Assembly: GCF_005239225.2 (NCBI RefSeq)
Contig: NC_133293.1
Coordinates: forward strand, 12,368,333-12,432,332
Length of the DNA: 64,000 nt
Direction: 5' to 3'
DNA from: Populus alba
Lineage: Eukaryota; Streptophyta; Magnoliopsida; Malpighiales; Salicaceae
The first letter of the stretch is position 1. Each line of letters begins with the position of its first letter. A program made the position numbers and the translations under genes. Below are positions 46,520-57,790 of this stretch, in pieces. The notes below the pieces were generated by a model. It did no database searches. It was not told where the DNA came from and saw nothing but the letters and a program-made list of their open reading frames with translations.

Positions 46520-47101
46520 CTAAGATTGAGTGACTTTATTAATCCATGCCTTCCAGCTCCCACTCCCCTTCTGGGAAATTGCTGCATTGGATCTCCCATC
46601 CTTCTCCGCCACTTTCAGATGCTGTGGCTTCTTGCAAAGCATAAAATTGCGAGCTCCGAGCGATCCGATGGTTTCCCATGGGCTTATAGCTGCAATCAAA
46701 TTATAATAACAATCATAAATTGGGTTCTTGAGTTTCAAGCACAATCAGAATACGTTCTTACAAATTAATTAGGAACCAAGGAACGTTTCAAAATCCAAAG
46801 AAATAACGCAAACAAACAAAAGAAACAATTGCCAATTGGCACAAAAAATTGGGTTCTGGAACAACTTACCATCAGAACCAGCATTGGGGCAATAAAGCAA
46901 GAAATCATTGAGATCAGAGCCTAGAATTGGAAGGCGACCCTCACGCGCATAGGACTTCAAGGCAGTAGCGATAACAGCAACCACTAGATCCTCCTCGTTA
47001 ACAACAAACCGGATCGGCCCTGCACTCCCTAACACCGTCACGCTAATCAAGAACCTGTTGCCCTTGGCTGCCTGGTTCTTTTTCTGCTTGTAAAGACCCA
47101 T
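46520..47101 (-). CDS. DUF7054 domain protein, 133 residues
   Basis: Two exons, 47101-46870 and 46689-46520, join in frame (GAT G|CT) to 134 codons. The protein starts MGLYKQKKNQAAKGNRFLIS. A ubiquitin-like-looking strand-helix part (VTVLGSAGPIRFVVNEEDLV, then AVIATALKSYAREGRLPILG) leads to FLLYCPNAGSDAISPWETIG and ends near GARNFMLCKKP. This is the pattern of the plant-only DUF7054 family, whose function is unknown. The C-terminal 35 residues are Lys/Ser-rich and variable. Start: ATG 47101, the first in frame after a CT-rich leader. No other gene lies within 4 kb, so context says nothing about its role. Confidence 0.85.
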
Positions 47102-49425
47102 TGTATTGTTTTTTCTTCTCTCTCAAAAAAATCAACAAAAAAGAAATAGCAGTATCTAAACAAAAAGAAAATTGTGTATTGGGTTTTTCTTTCTTTCTTC
47201 AAAAAAAATAATCAAGAACTGGGTACTTTTTGTGAATAAAAATCAGCGAGAACAACGACTTTTGATGGTTTTTCTCTGTTTACGGGTCGACACCGATGCA
47301 GCGATAGTACCAGCCTTCCTTGCAAGATCCGAAAGCGAAAGCAGAGGCCACAGAGACAACGCCCGCCCTTGATTGGCAAAGGGAGAGCATGTAATTACTA
47401 CTAATTCTTAAGATTTCCACCATTCACAACGATAACAACTAGATCTTCGTTTTCTTTGAGGATCTATTTCCACACGACAAAAAGAAAAAAGAAAAAAGAA
47501 AAGCGCTTCGCTTCTTTTTTTCCCTCTAACTGGTAAGAGATTTTTTTGGAGAGATAGAGATCTGAAAGAAAACGGTGGAATGATTTGTTTTGGTTTTGGG
47601 ATAAGGAGAAGGGCTTTGGAGTTTGGAGGGGATGAGGGCTAGGGTTTGATTGTAGTTTGTTTTGATATGGAAGGCTAATTTAAAGAGAGGGATTCTCTTC
47701 TAATTTTGTTACGGTGTTATCTTCGACGTCAGTTACTTAGCGCAGACCTAACCTGACCTCTCTAGAATTTCTTTTCTCTACTTGTATCAATTTATTTTTT
47801 AAAAAAATAACTAATAAAAAAACATTAATTACTCTGTTTCATCGTAAAATTTTCTCTGACAGTGACAGCAAAAGAGGAAAACCCTTCGGCAAGGGGAAAG
47901 ACGTTGTTTATTTATTTTTTTCAAAATTTTGTTACTTCTTATTTCTTGCTGTAAAACTGTAATTTTTTACGTTTTCTTTTTATGGTGTGTGTTAGTTGTT
48001 GACTTGCCTCCATTCTCGAAAGTACTACAACTTGCAAGAATTGTTAGTTTAATTAATGGCTATTTGCAAAAAAAAAAATATATATATTCAAACATTTATT
48101 TATTTATAAAATTATTCGGACTTCTTGGAATAGACGACTGGTTTGTTGTGTTTTGGTTTATTTGACCACGTGCCATGCATGCAAATTTATTCTTGAGATT
48201 TTAAATTTAAATTCGCTAACAGTATAAAAAGTTGATGCTCTCGTTAGTTTCAAAAGCTATTTATTTTTCTACTTACTTTAAATTAATAATATTTCAGTAT
48301 TTTTAGATAATTTTAATGTATTAATATTAAAAATCATTTTTAAAAAATAAAAAAAATATTATTTTAATATATTTTCAAGTGATAAACACTTTAAAAAATA
48401 ATCATAACTATACTTTCAAGCTGGTGAATAATAAAGACTTTTCCCAATAAATAATGACGCACTAGGTTCAAATCTAGCCTTCCTAATTTTTAAGAATTTT
48501 TCATCCCATTAAGATTATTTTTTTTTTGAAAATATTGATTATGTTATTATGAAAGCTTTAACCATGTTTTTAATACCTTTTATATTTTATGAATTATGTT
48601 ATTTTTTTTACTGTATTAAAGTCTAAATAAACCTACCTTACCCCCGTGTACATAAAAACCTTTCCAGGGGGGGTTATATTTGCAATTTTACATTTCACAT
48701 TTCACAAATCACAATCACAAAAGTAACTCTAAAAAGTTTAAAGGACCACGATGACATAGGCACTGTTTGACACTTTGACTATGTAGTTGGCGGCAAATTT
48801 GCAAAAAAATAAAATTAAAAAAAAAAGATTTTTTTTTATATTTTTAGATTATTTTAATTTTTTAATATGTTATTAAATAAAAAATATTTGAAAAAACCAT
48901 CTCAACAGATCACCGTATACTAATATAATTTGATCGTACCCTGTAACCCCACATGAGAGATACGCGTTAGGGCGCAAGTACTGATAACATGAGTTGCTTA
49001 CAAAACCCAAAAGCGTGTTGAAGAATCTCTGTCTGGGCCTATAGCCTCCGAACACATGTGTGGTGGATAGTTCTAACTTCTATGTGCGATTATTAATTAC
49101 CTCATGATTCCATGACTGTACCAGATCACCCTCCTGGCATAAAAGACGAATTTATGGATGGGAAACGCTGAGATAATATTCGACTCAGTGACTCAGTGTT
49201 GTGGTCCTTCAGCTTTATACTTGTTTTGACCGAGTGATGAACTGATGGATCAGAAACCTCATCTGCAGGTCTCCCGCGTGATCGAATTGGGTTGATCGTT
49301 AATATTATTAAGGAGTCTATATTATCAAAAACAACTAAACCTAATAGAGTCAGGTATACGGTTGATATGAACACTAAAACGTGTTAGTATATTATTTTAA
49401 TGGCTTAATTACTAATTTGATGCTA
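47102..49425. other. DUF7054 5' flank and AT-rich spacer with MITE-like blocks
   Basis: The first ~600 bp upstream of the DUF7054 start carry A/G- and CT-rich stretches typical of a leader and promoter. Farther away, AT-rich MITE-like blocks lie at about 48260-48415 and 48760-48900. A segment near 48460-48475 reads AGGTTCAAATCTAGCC, a box-B-like sequence without a partner. No other gene is visible. Confidence 0.6.
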
Positions 49426-49429
49426 TTTA

Positions 49430-49600
49430 TTTTTCTGTTTCAAAAACTTTGAATAATTTTTTAAATTAATATTTTTTTATATTTTTACATCATTTTGATG
49501 TGATAATGTCAAAAGTAATTTGAAAAAAATAATAAAAAATATTATTTTAATATTTTTATAAATAAAAAATACTTAAAAAAACAATCATAACTATATTTTT
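49430..49600. repeat. AT-rich MITE-like block, member of the dispersed family
   Basis: It carries TTTTTACATCATTTTGATGT, a central AATAAAAAATATTATTTTAA and the right end AAATAAAAAATACTTAAAAAAACAATCATAAC. The last part is nearly the same as the ends of the blocks at 48.4, 53.3 and 24.98 kb. A short TG/TA microsatellite follows at 49608-49633. Confidence 0.55.
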
Positions 49601-49799
49601 ATACACATGTGTGTGTGTGTATATATATATATAGATGTTATTAGTTATCACTCATTGGTCCATTTAAGATGAGTTCATGGGTTCAATCCATACATGTACC
49701 AAAACTATTTTCATATACAACAAGTCATCTATATAGTTTTTTTTTTAAAACAAAAATGGATGATATACCATCCAATCCTTGTAAAGAGAAAAAATGCCC

Positions 49800-50470
49800 A
49801 AGTCATGAAGTTTTATTTAATTTTATCATTAATATTGAGTTTATAATAAATTAATTTTTGTATTTTTTATTGTCTAATAAATTGTTTTTGGCCTCTTTTT
49901 TCTAATATTCTGTTTTTTTAAATCCCATCATTTAATATGAGTTTTTATTTTCTTTAGGGTTTTTACCTCTTTTTTTTTTTTTTTTTTTATCTTTTGTTCT
50001 AATTTTATAATTTAATATGTTATTTTTATTTAATTTTATCTTTCAATATTGAATATAAATCAGTTTCTATATTTTAAGAATATAATAAAAAATTTAGCCC
50101 ATTTTTTTTTTCAATTTTATCATTTAATATGTGGGTTTTTAATTGTTTTGGGTTCCTAGATCTTTTTTTTTATTATTATTTTTTCAAATTTATATTTAAA
50201 AAAATAATTTTATTTAATTTTATCATTTAATATTGAATTGATATTTTTTTTTTTATATATGCTTAATGAACAACATCATATCAAAATAACTTTTACACAA
50301 TTTAATTTAAAATCCAAGCTAAACAAATAATCATATTAAAGTTTCTCAAGTTTAAACCATTATACCAAAAATGCATTGACCTCAAACTTAATAATTTAAG
50401 ATCATATTTAGGTTATTTTATACTAGTTAAACAAGTCAAAATTCAATTAACCTACTTACCCGATCAAGAC
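49800..50470 (-). repeat. Degenerate minisatellite block, minus orientation
   Basis: The phrase ATTTTATCATTTAATATTGA or a close variant recurs at about 49820, 49925, 50030, 50118 and 50220, separated by T-rich stretches. The last part (ACTAGTTAAACAAGTCAAAATT) resembles the GTTAACTTGCCAAAC unit of the 40.8-kb block in spirit. Borders are approximate and units are strongly diverged. Confidence 0.5.
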
Positions 50471-51486
50471 ATAAATGAATGAAGTATTGACTTGAAAACA
50501 AACATGAAAAAAACACCTTGATCTTCTTTATTAATTATTTTTTTTCACCAGCTCACCAAAATCTATATGCAATACAATTTAGTTTTTTATATTACATACA
50601 CTTTTTTAATATTATTATTGTCATAATTAACTAACTGGATCATCCTGTTCCCAGCCTAATGAGCTAATTAACAATTCGAAATGATTTTCGATCTTGATCG
50701 GGGTTAAGTTTCGAGCTGTAAACCTAAAAACAACCGTGCTCCTAAATCTGTCCTTCTCTCTGCTTGCTGTGCTATATCCGCTAAATTGCACTCACTAATA
50801 GAGTGCTGAATTGACGACGAAACATAGCCTTCGAAAGTCTAAAATCCAGGATTTTAGAAGGCAGAGTTCAAATGAGCTGATTTAAATATTTTATTACCCA
50901 AATGAAGAAAAGGAAGTATGAGAGAAATTTGATCCAATATCTCTCTGAGGAAAATAGCAATGCTAAGTATCGGGACCTCACGTTGATACATTGACCTATC
51001 AATAAAGACAATACCTTATATAATTGGGGTTGGATATCGTCCCTCCATGTTGCAATCTGATTTATTGTTATTTCCATACAATGAAAGTAAAATGATAATG
51101 CCTTGTCAGATTTTGGGTGCACATTGAGCAAGTTTCCGTATACTTATTCTCCCTCTATTCCTGTAAAAGCACAGGTCTTAACCACCAACGGGGAGGCCGT
51201 GCATAGCGGCGGGCCACAAAAGGATTGTCTAATACGAGCCTTCTACTGTTTATAGTTTTTCTTGGCCAGCATATACTTTGAAGCACGTAAAAGACACGTT
51301 GCAACCGATCAAGGTACTTGGATTTTGGAAGATTCTTTATAGATTCCTTGGCAGTTGACCCATCGATCAAGCTACATGTTGCTTGGATTTTTCAAGCAAC
51401 ATTTATATATTCCTTGTTCTAGGCCATAAAATCCAGTATTCCGTGTCTGTTTGACCTGAACAATAGGCAGTCGGAGCTTTACAGAC
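50471..51486. promoter_or_regulatory. Upstream region of the C2-domain gene
   Basis: One kilobase precedes the C2 gene's start. It is less AT-rich than the spacer to its left. It contains unrecognised minus-strand frames (50868-51131 and 51155-51370) without similarity to known proteins. It must hold the C2-gene promoter; I could not place a TATA box with confidence. Confidence 0.45.
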
Positions 51487-53024
51487 ATGGATAACCTTCT
51501 TGGCCTTCTCAGAATCCGGGTGAAACGAGGCAACAATCTTGCCGTTCGCGATCTTGGTACCAGTGATCCTTATGCTGTCATCACCATGGGAAAACAGGCT
51601 TGTTACTCTTCTTTTGATCTCCTCAAATTTGGTTATATGACTTGTTATTTCCCCCCAGTTTCTTTCATTTTCCCTTTATTTTTTTTCTTGATGAAATTTC
51701 TGTACACAAAATGGTTGTCAATCTTTTTGAGTTGGCTGTCTGAGACCTCTATAGAAATGAAACAGGGAAGCAGGCATGAAATTTTCTACTGAAAGAAATT
51801 AAAGACAGGAAACAAAAGGATTTTCACAATTGTATTTTGTTCTTTTTGCTCTAGAAATGAGAAATAAACAAGAAGAGGGTGAAATTTGTTCACCTAATTG
51901 AAGCCGTTGTTAATATCGATGGGCTTGGACTTTCCCAACGAAAGACTGACGGAAGAGGTTTTTTCAAGAATGCATCCTGAACTATCATGAATGCCTATGA
52001 GGGGGAGGACATAGCCTTCTTACTTCCGGTTCACTTTTCATAATCACAAATATGGAGGACGGGGTGTGGTTTTTGGTAGGATTGTTCGGTAGCTTGGACG
52101 TTCTTGATTAATTTTGCTTGAAACTTTATGGTTAATGATGGACTGCTAATGTGTTCTCATCATCATTTTCTGAGAGAATTGCTTTAGGGTTCTCTGTATT
52201 TGCTTATCTTGATATGAAGCTTTGCTTCAACATATTAAGGTGATCTAGAACCAGAAAGCATGAATAAGTATGTTATAATTCATCAATATAAGTTAAATCT
52301 GCATATAGTCACTGCATATATAATAGAAAGTTCAACTATACGCAAGTTTTCTATATCTTGTCCTTTTTGTTCTTCTCGGTATGTCCTCTCAGCGCTAAAA
52401 TCACCTCAACTTTGGTGCAGAAATTGAAGACTCGAGTGGTGAAAAAAAACTGCAATCCAGAGTGGAACGAGGAGCTTACTCTTTCAATCACAGATATCAA
52501 TGTTCCAATCAATTTAGTAAGTATTAGCCGACAACATGTAGCATGTTTATGATGAAATCACACAGCAATTGAATTATTCTTGTGCTGTATTGCATACAAA
52601 CAGTTGATGGTAAATCCAGCGAGATACCATTTTCCTTTCTTGAATAACTTCGTTAAACACAACCATATTTTATTTCTGTCAATTCTGATTCCTTCTGTTT
52701 TGGCTTCCTTTGCAGACTGTGTTTGACAAAGACAGATTTACCGTGGATGATAAAATGGGTGAAGCGGAAATAGACATCAAAGCATATATCGCGAGTCTAA
52801 AGATGGGATTGCAAAATCTCCCAAACGGTTGTGTGGTCTCAAGAGTGAAGCCAAGCCGGAACAACTGCCTTGCTGACGAGAGCTGCGTTGTTTGGGATAA
52901 CGGCAAAATCCTGCAAGACATGATTCTCAGATTAAGAAATGTGGAGTCCGGTGAAGTGATGATTCAAATCGAGTGGGTTAATGTTCCAGGTTGTCGGGGA
53001 TTGGAAATTGGAGGTACGAGATAA
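51487..53024 (+). CDS. Small C2-domain protein, CAR (C2-domain ABA-related) type
   Basis: Calcium-dependent membrane-binding protein of the family that brings PYR/PYL abscisic acid receptors to the plasma membrane. Three exons, 51487-51597, 52421-52516 and 52716-53024, give 171 residues, the usual size. It starts MDNLLGLLRIRVKRGNNLAV. The C2 calcium loops hold Asp22 and Asp27 (RDLGTSDPYAVI) and Asp73, Asp75 and Asp80/81 (FDKDRFTVDDKMGEA). NPEWNEELTLSI lies between them, and the family's typical insert follows (GLQNLPNGCVVSRVKPSRNN). It ends MIQIEWVNVPGCRGLEIGGT. Exon 1 must end at CAG (MGKQ|KLKTRVV) to match the family, which makes the first intron start with GC instead of GT. Intron 1 is 823 bp. 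Confidence 0.9.
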
Positions 53025-54960
53025 ACGTGATTGCTATGTGTTCTGTTGTATGCAATGTAGATTTCAAGCTGCCTGACCCTGCATGATATTGCAGAATGAT
53101 GCAAAAAGATTCGTGTAGCTGGACTAGTTTAGAAATAAATTTTATTTATTTATTTTAGTGTTTTAAACATATTTTTAAAAAAAATTAAAAAAAATTTATG
53201 TTTTTTTACCTAAAATTAATATTTTTTTAATGTTTTCATATTATTTTGATATATTGATATGAGAAATAATTTTTTTTATTTTCATATATTTTTAAATAAA
53301 AAATATTTTTAAAAAAATTATAATATACCCTCAAATATCCTAAACTTTGTTTTTATTGAAATCTATTGACCTGATATCTCTGCGTCAATGTTATGGTTGG
53401 CGAGGAATATGGGAAGCATGATGGACTACATGGTTTATAGTCTCTTAAAACTGCATGCCATTTTCATTTTTCTTACCATAGACAAGCAACTTCAATAATT
53501 TGCTCAAGCATGTATGCTTAAACTAACTAAATTAAGCCATGATATTTATTATTTTTGGAACATAGACAGGGAAGCACCATGGAACAGGTCGAAGAGACTC
53601 GACTGATCGAATGATTTTCCTAATTTTACCATCCACACCGGTATCCTCTATGGGTGAGATGCGACTGCTCATTTATAGCGTCCTAACCGTGAAGATGATG
53701 ACTGTTTTCTCTTGAATCAAGAATTACTTGGATATCTACTCCATTAATTTGGTGTCTTCTTTCTTTCTTGTTTTGGTCGTATTTCAAACAATTTTTTTCG
53801 ATTTTTATGGATCACATTTTGATTTATTTTTTTCCAAGGATAATGGCATTCTCGAACTTGGCTTGCAATGTATTATATAAAAACCAATAAATTCTTATAT
53901 AAAATCATATATCGTGAAACAATTATTCACCTGATTTTCTCAAAATAAGATTTAACTCAAGTTGAAAATACGAAAGTAACTTGAAGTTGAAATTACGGCC
54001 TAACAAAACAAGATTTAAATGGGAGATAATAAGTTTTTTTTTGGGTGATAATAGCTGGCATTTCCTCTGCAAAGAATGCGTCGCGCAGAAATTTAAAAGA
54101 TAGAAACTATCGGTCATCTTGGACTGCTCATCGTTCAAAATCTAAAAACAATTTGAACCCAATAGAATTTAATGGCGGTTTTGATCATCCAGTCATAGAA
54201 TTGAAGTTCTTGTTTCAAGATGGAAAGCTTTTAAGATTAATTTCAAGAAAGAAAATGGAGGAAACCACTATTTAGTATTTAGACGAGCAATTTTCACATC
54301 ACATATGGAAATCTAAAATCTAATCTTATATATCGATAGTTATACATAAAGTCATGATTTTCTTTCGAAAAAAGGTGTTCTCTTTAACTTGTCCTCTATA
54401 TGTGTTTGTTTGTGAAAGGATAATCTTATAATTTAGTAAAAAAGTTATTAAATCCTTACTATTGAGTTTTAAAAGGTAGTAAAATCCTTTCTTTTCATAA
54501 TGGAAGGTAAAATATTTTGGACAAAATAGACATTAATTTCCTAAAGACAAAATTAAATGATAAGTAAAAAAAAAAAACAGAAAGGAGCTAGAAACCTATA
54601 AGTTTAACTGAACAACAAAATAAATCTGAAAGCACATACTAAATATATAACAAAAACAAAATACACTTTTTAAAAAAATTAATATAAGAGGATAGTAAAT
54701 AAAGGATCAATATAGAAATAATATTAAAAAAAAAACTAAAAAGGTCAATATTAATTTACAGAGGAAACTCTTGACCGATCCTACAGAGGAATTAATTGGT
54801 GTGACATCTGTTATATGTGAAAATTGAGTCTGTTTTATGGATTCCTTTCTGATTTTCTCTAAATATCAGTTGAAATATAATTGTTAAAATATAGCAGTTA
54901 GGGATATTTTGTTAAAACATAGCCGTTTTAAATGAATATTAATTGATAATCATTTGAAAT
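53025..54960. other. C2-gene 3' flank and AT-rich spacer
   Basis: The first ~130 bp belong to the C2-gene 3' untranslated region. An AT-rich MITE-like block occupies about 53130-53335. The rest is AT-rich with short chance frames. Nothing else was recognised. Confidence 0.6.
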
Positions 54961-55530
54961 TTTGTTCCATTGGCTTTATCGTTACAAATTCCTTGCAATA
55001 ACTTCAGCCGGATATTGCAATATCCATTTGAATATATTGTGTTTCAATCGTGGGATGTTCGGCACATGTTACTGATTTTCTTTTTGACCGCATTTTCAAT
55101 GTCTGATAGTTTTTTCTTTTCTTTTTTCAACTGGACGCTGCTCAAAGGCATGGTAAACCTTCCTATAGTGCTCCTTTTCTGTTTTGGATCATGGCCATTC
55201 TTGGCTCAAGTTCCTCCTCTGACGTATCACGTACGTTGTATATACATTAATTATACTTATCTCAATGTTTGATTGATAGCACATTCCTTGAACTTCCTGT
55301 ATTCATACTATATGGATATTTATTATAGCGACAAGTGCTTTATTTAGCTAAACAATCTATATACAGCACCATGCAAGAATATCCAGTACGGTGTTCTGCT
55401 TGTGGAGAAATATCAACTGCATTGTCATGGAAATAAAAATAGAACCAATGAAAAAATCTATAGGGATGTCTGGAAGTTTGTATACAGATATTTTTCTTTT
55501 TCCAGGATAGTTATTGATTGAATTGTAGCG
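54961..55530. other. Spacer with a hydrophobic unassigned frame
   Basis: A plus-strand frame at 54970-55272 is rich in Phe, Leu and Ser but begins at a non-ATG codon and resembles no family. I do not call a gene here. Confidence 0.5.
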
Positions 55531-55938
55531 ATGTCATTTACATGGCTAATCTTACTTGTAGCTCCTTCTCTTCCCAACTCGCTTTCTTGGTCCAACAATC
55601 TTCCCTCGAAAGCAGACGAAGAGCACCAAATCGAACACAGAATCCATGGCTTCTACCTCAGCATCCTTGCTATCAATATTGCAAAACAATGCCACAGGAA
55701 CAAGGTTCCCCTCGTCCTCAACATCAAAACCATTGCATTTCACGAGTACATTGTTGCCTGCTTGCCTCCATTTGCCAATGATGCATCCGTAATGTCAAAG
55801 TTTGCCTTTGCGAGTAGTATATAACACACACCTGCACGATCGATTTGGTGCTAACAAGTTTAACTGCTGGTAATTACTTTGCAGATAAACGACGCCCGAG
55901 GTGGAGGAGACAGCATCGCACTTGCCACACACTCGTAA
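55531..55938 (+). CDS. Possible two-exon small secreted-like protein of unknown family
   Basis: An ATG-initiated frame (55531-55788) starts MSFTWLILLVAPSLPNSLSW, which looks like a signal peptide or membrane anchor. It continues with EEHQIEHRIHGFYLSILAIN and HRNKVPLVLNIKTIAFHEY. A plausible donor (TCC|GTAATG) at 55788 and acceptor (TTTGCAG|ATA) at 55884 add 17 codons (INDARGGGDSIALATHS) before a TAA, giving 103 residues. Base composition here is clearly less AT-rich than the flanks. The opposite strand is also open over most of the first exon (55743-55552), which weakens the case. I recognise no family. It could equally be a fragment of an old gene. Confidence 0.25.
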
Positions 55939-56010
55939 TGGACTCGATTTTTTCACTAAGAGAGGGGGGGCTAAACTCGCCCGAGGTGGAGGGGATATGA
56001 TGTAAAGCTG

Positions 56011-56055
56011 CTCGCAAGTATGCAAATAGGCTCGCAAGTATGCAAATAGGCTTGC
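56011..56055 (+). repeat. 20-bp tandem duplication
   Basis: CTCGCAAGTATGCAAATAGG occurs at 56011-56030 and again at 56031-56050, followed by a decayed partial third start (CTTGCAAAA). Just upstream, CGCCCGAGGTGGAGG occurs twice (55893 and 55978). Together these suggest local slippage or repair. Confidence 0.85.
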
Positions 56056-56205
56056 AAAAATTATTATTATTTTATTTTAAATTGTTTTAGTATATTAATA
56101 TAAAAGATAATTTTTTTAAAAAAATAATAAAATATTATTTTAATATATTTTTAAATAAAAAATCACTTTAAAAACCACTATTCCACTTCTAAACAAATCA
56201 TTGAA
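56050..56205. repeat. AT-rich MITE-like block at the left end of MLP duplication unit A
   Basis: It carries the shared core and the right end AAATAAAAAATCACTTTAAAAACCACTATT. The same block, with the same last bases, lies to the left of the second MLP gene at about 61140-61285. It was therefore present before the tandem duplication. Confidence 0.6.
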
Positions 56206-56772
56206 ACGGTGGAGTTAGGTTTCATGAGGGCACAAGCAAAGGAGCGTAGCTGGTTTATATAGATTGATTTTTTATTATTATTTTATATGCTAAATAGTCG
56301 ATTTGGCCTTGTGGATTTGATTTCCTCTGTCAATCGTTGAAATCTCAAGAATAAAAATCTTGATTACGAATCACGATGAGAGTCTTGTGAATATTTCGCA
56401 ATTCAGGATGGTGCTGGCCTCTGACTGGAGATATTAAGACCTGTCTAACATGTTTGGATTATTGATTTTCCAGCTAGGATCTTGAAAAGAATAAAAAATG
56501 GTAGGAGGAGAGACCTGCAACATCTTGAATCACACATCAAAGCATGCATTAACTTCACACAAAGCCCTTTTTACATCATATCACACAGCAACGCAGAGAG
56601 AGTTTCAGTAGACCCCGCGTACACAAGTTTATTGATAAATTAAAATACATTAATATAGAAGAACAGGCGTCTGTCCCCAACACACAGCTTCTTATTATTC
56701 ATTCACGAGAGGAGTCATTTTAAATTCAAGAAAGCAGCAGCAGCATGCACGCATATGATACTAACCGATCAT
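56206..56772. other. MLP gene A 3' flank
   Basis: The part from about 56470 to 56772 is highly similar to the 3' flank of MLP gene B (61298-61597). It includes the shared run GAATAAAAAATGRTAGGAGG and the shared AACGCAGAGAGAGTTTCAGT. The part from about 56190 to 56470 has no partner beside gene B, so B has lost it or A has gained it. Confidence 0.75.
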
Positions 56773-57640
56773 TCATGCCTGTGCTGTTGGTAGCTGGGTA
56801 AGGTGATGATCCTCAATTTCTTTGCTGCAATGGATGCAAAACTCAAGCAACGTTTGAGGATCTGGAACGTTCTCATTTAGCTTCTCATATTCAAAAGTCC
56901 AGTGAACCAAGCAGCTGCCCTCTCCCTTGGGAGTAGCTTGAACGATAATTATGAAATTCTTGTACTCCGTGGTGATGTCACCTTCAATCACTTTGAAGGT
57001 GGTTGACAGCTTCTCATCGTCTATAGCTTCAATAACCTCCTTCGCAGTCTTAGCAACACCATCTATTAATTTTTTTGCATAAAAAATAAATTAAACGTCA
57101 GTCATGAATCACTGCCTTGATATGCCATGCTACTCTTTATAATAATTTGTTTCTGAAAATGTACATGAGGTTAACCTTTCATCAACCAGAAAGTCATAAA
57201 ATTTCTACATCAATGGATTGATCATAGCTATCTAGAATTAATGATCAAATCGAGCGTATACAAAAATAACCCAAGTCACTTCCTCATGCTATAAGCCATC
57301 TAAGAAATAAACAAAATTGTAGACTAATTATGATGTAAACTTATGGTTAGTAATCACATATATATATATATATATATATATATGATTAAGGAGCAGTGCA
57401 ATCGTTAATATGTTTTTGGTCAGGGATGATCTATGACGGCACTGCCTTACCATGTACATAACTCCAGCAGATTACAGTGCCCGGCTTCCCCCATTCACCT
57501 TCATGGAGATCAACGTTCTGTATCTTGGCAGGGCTCATATTGGAAATGTGGTGTGGTCTGCAGCTGAAGATATCATGAAATGTTTCAGCAGAAACTTTGA
57601 TCTCTACTTCAGCCTCCATCTTACCGAAGAGTACTGTCAT
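56773..57640 (-). CDS. Major latex protein (MLP, Bet v 1 fold), tandem copy A
   Basis: Small cytosolic protein of the MLP/ripening-related branch of the Bet v 1 superfamily, with a cavity for hydrophobic ligands and frequent links to defence and stress. Two exons, 57640-57451 and 57062-56773, join at GAT (VHG|DGVAKTAKEV) and give 159 residues. It starts MTVLFGKMEAEVEIKVSAET. FHDIFSCRPHHISNMSPAKI and the Gly loop HEGEWGKPGTVICWSY are MLP signatures. Exon 2 holds EKLSTTFKVIEGDITTEY and GEGSCLVHWTFEYEKLNENV, ending LPTAQA. The single intron position is standard for the family. A TATA-like TTATAA lies about 95 bp upstream of the start on the coding strand. Copy B lies 4.7 kb to the right in the same orientation. 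Confidence 0.94.
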
Positions 57641-57689
57641 TTTGCTGCGCAGGTAATCAAACTATAAACAGTGTAAGCTTTGAGAAAAC

Positions 57690-57790
57690 AAAATCAATTA
57701 TAGCAATTATACGGAAAATGCTTTGGGATCTTGTCCTTATAAAGACGTGGGATAACTATACACCTAGACTAGTAAATGAAGAGATCAATT
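57690..57790 (-). promoter_or_regulatory. Promoter of MLP copy A
   Basis: On the minus strand the sequence CGTCTTTATAAGG (about 57734-57746) offers a TATA box roughly 95 bp before the start codon. The surrounding 100 bp, including GAAAATGCTTTGGGATC on the plus strand, is nearly identical to the upstream region of copy B (62430-62525). Conservation plus position support a promoter call. Confidence 0.6.

Noticed and set aside
48440..48500. Box-B-like AGGTTCAAATCT suggesting a SINE
   Set aside because: No box A at the right distance, no A tail and no target-site duplication were found.
49640..49700. Box-B-like GGGTTCAATCC suggesting a SINE or tRNA
   Set aside because: No cloverleaf and no convincing box A; probably a decayed fragment at most.
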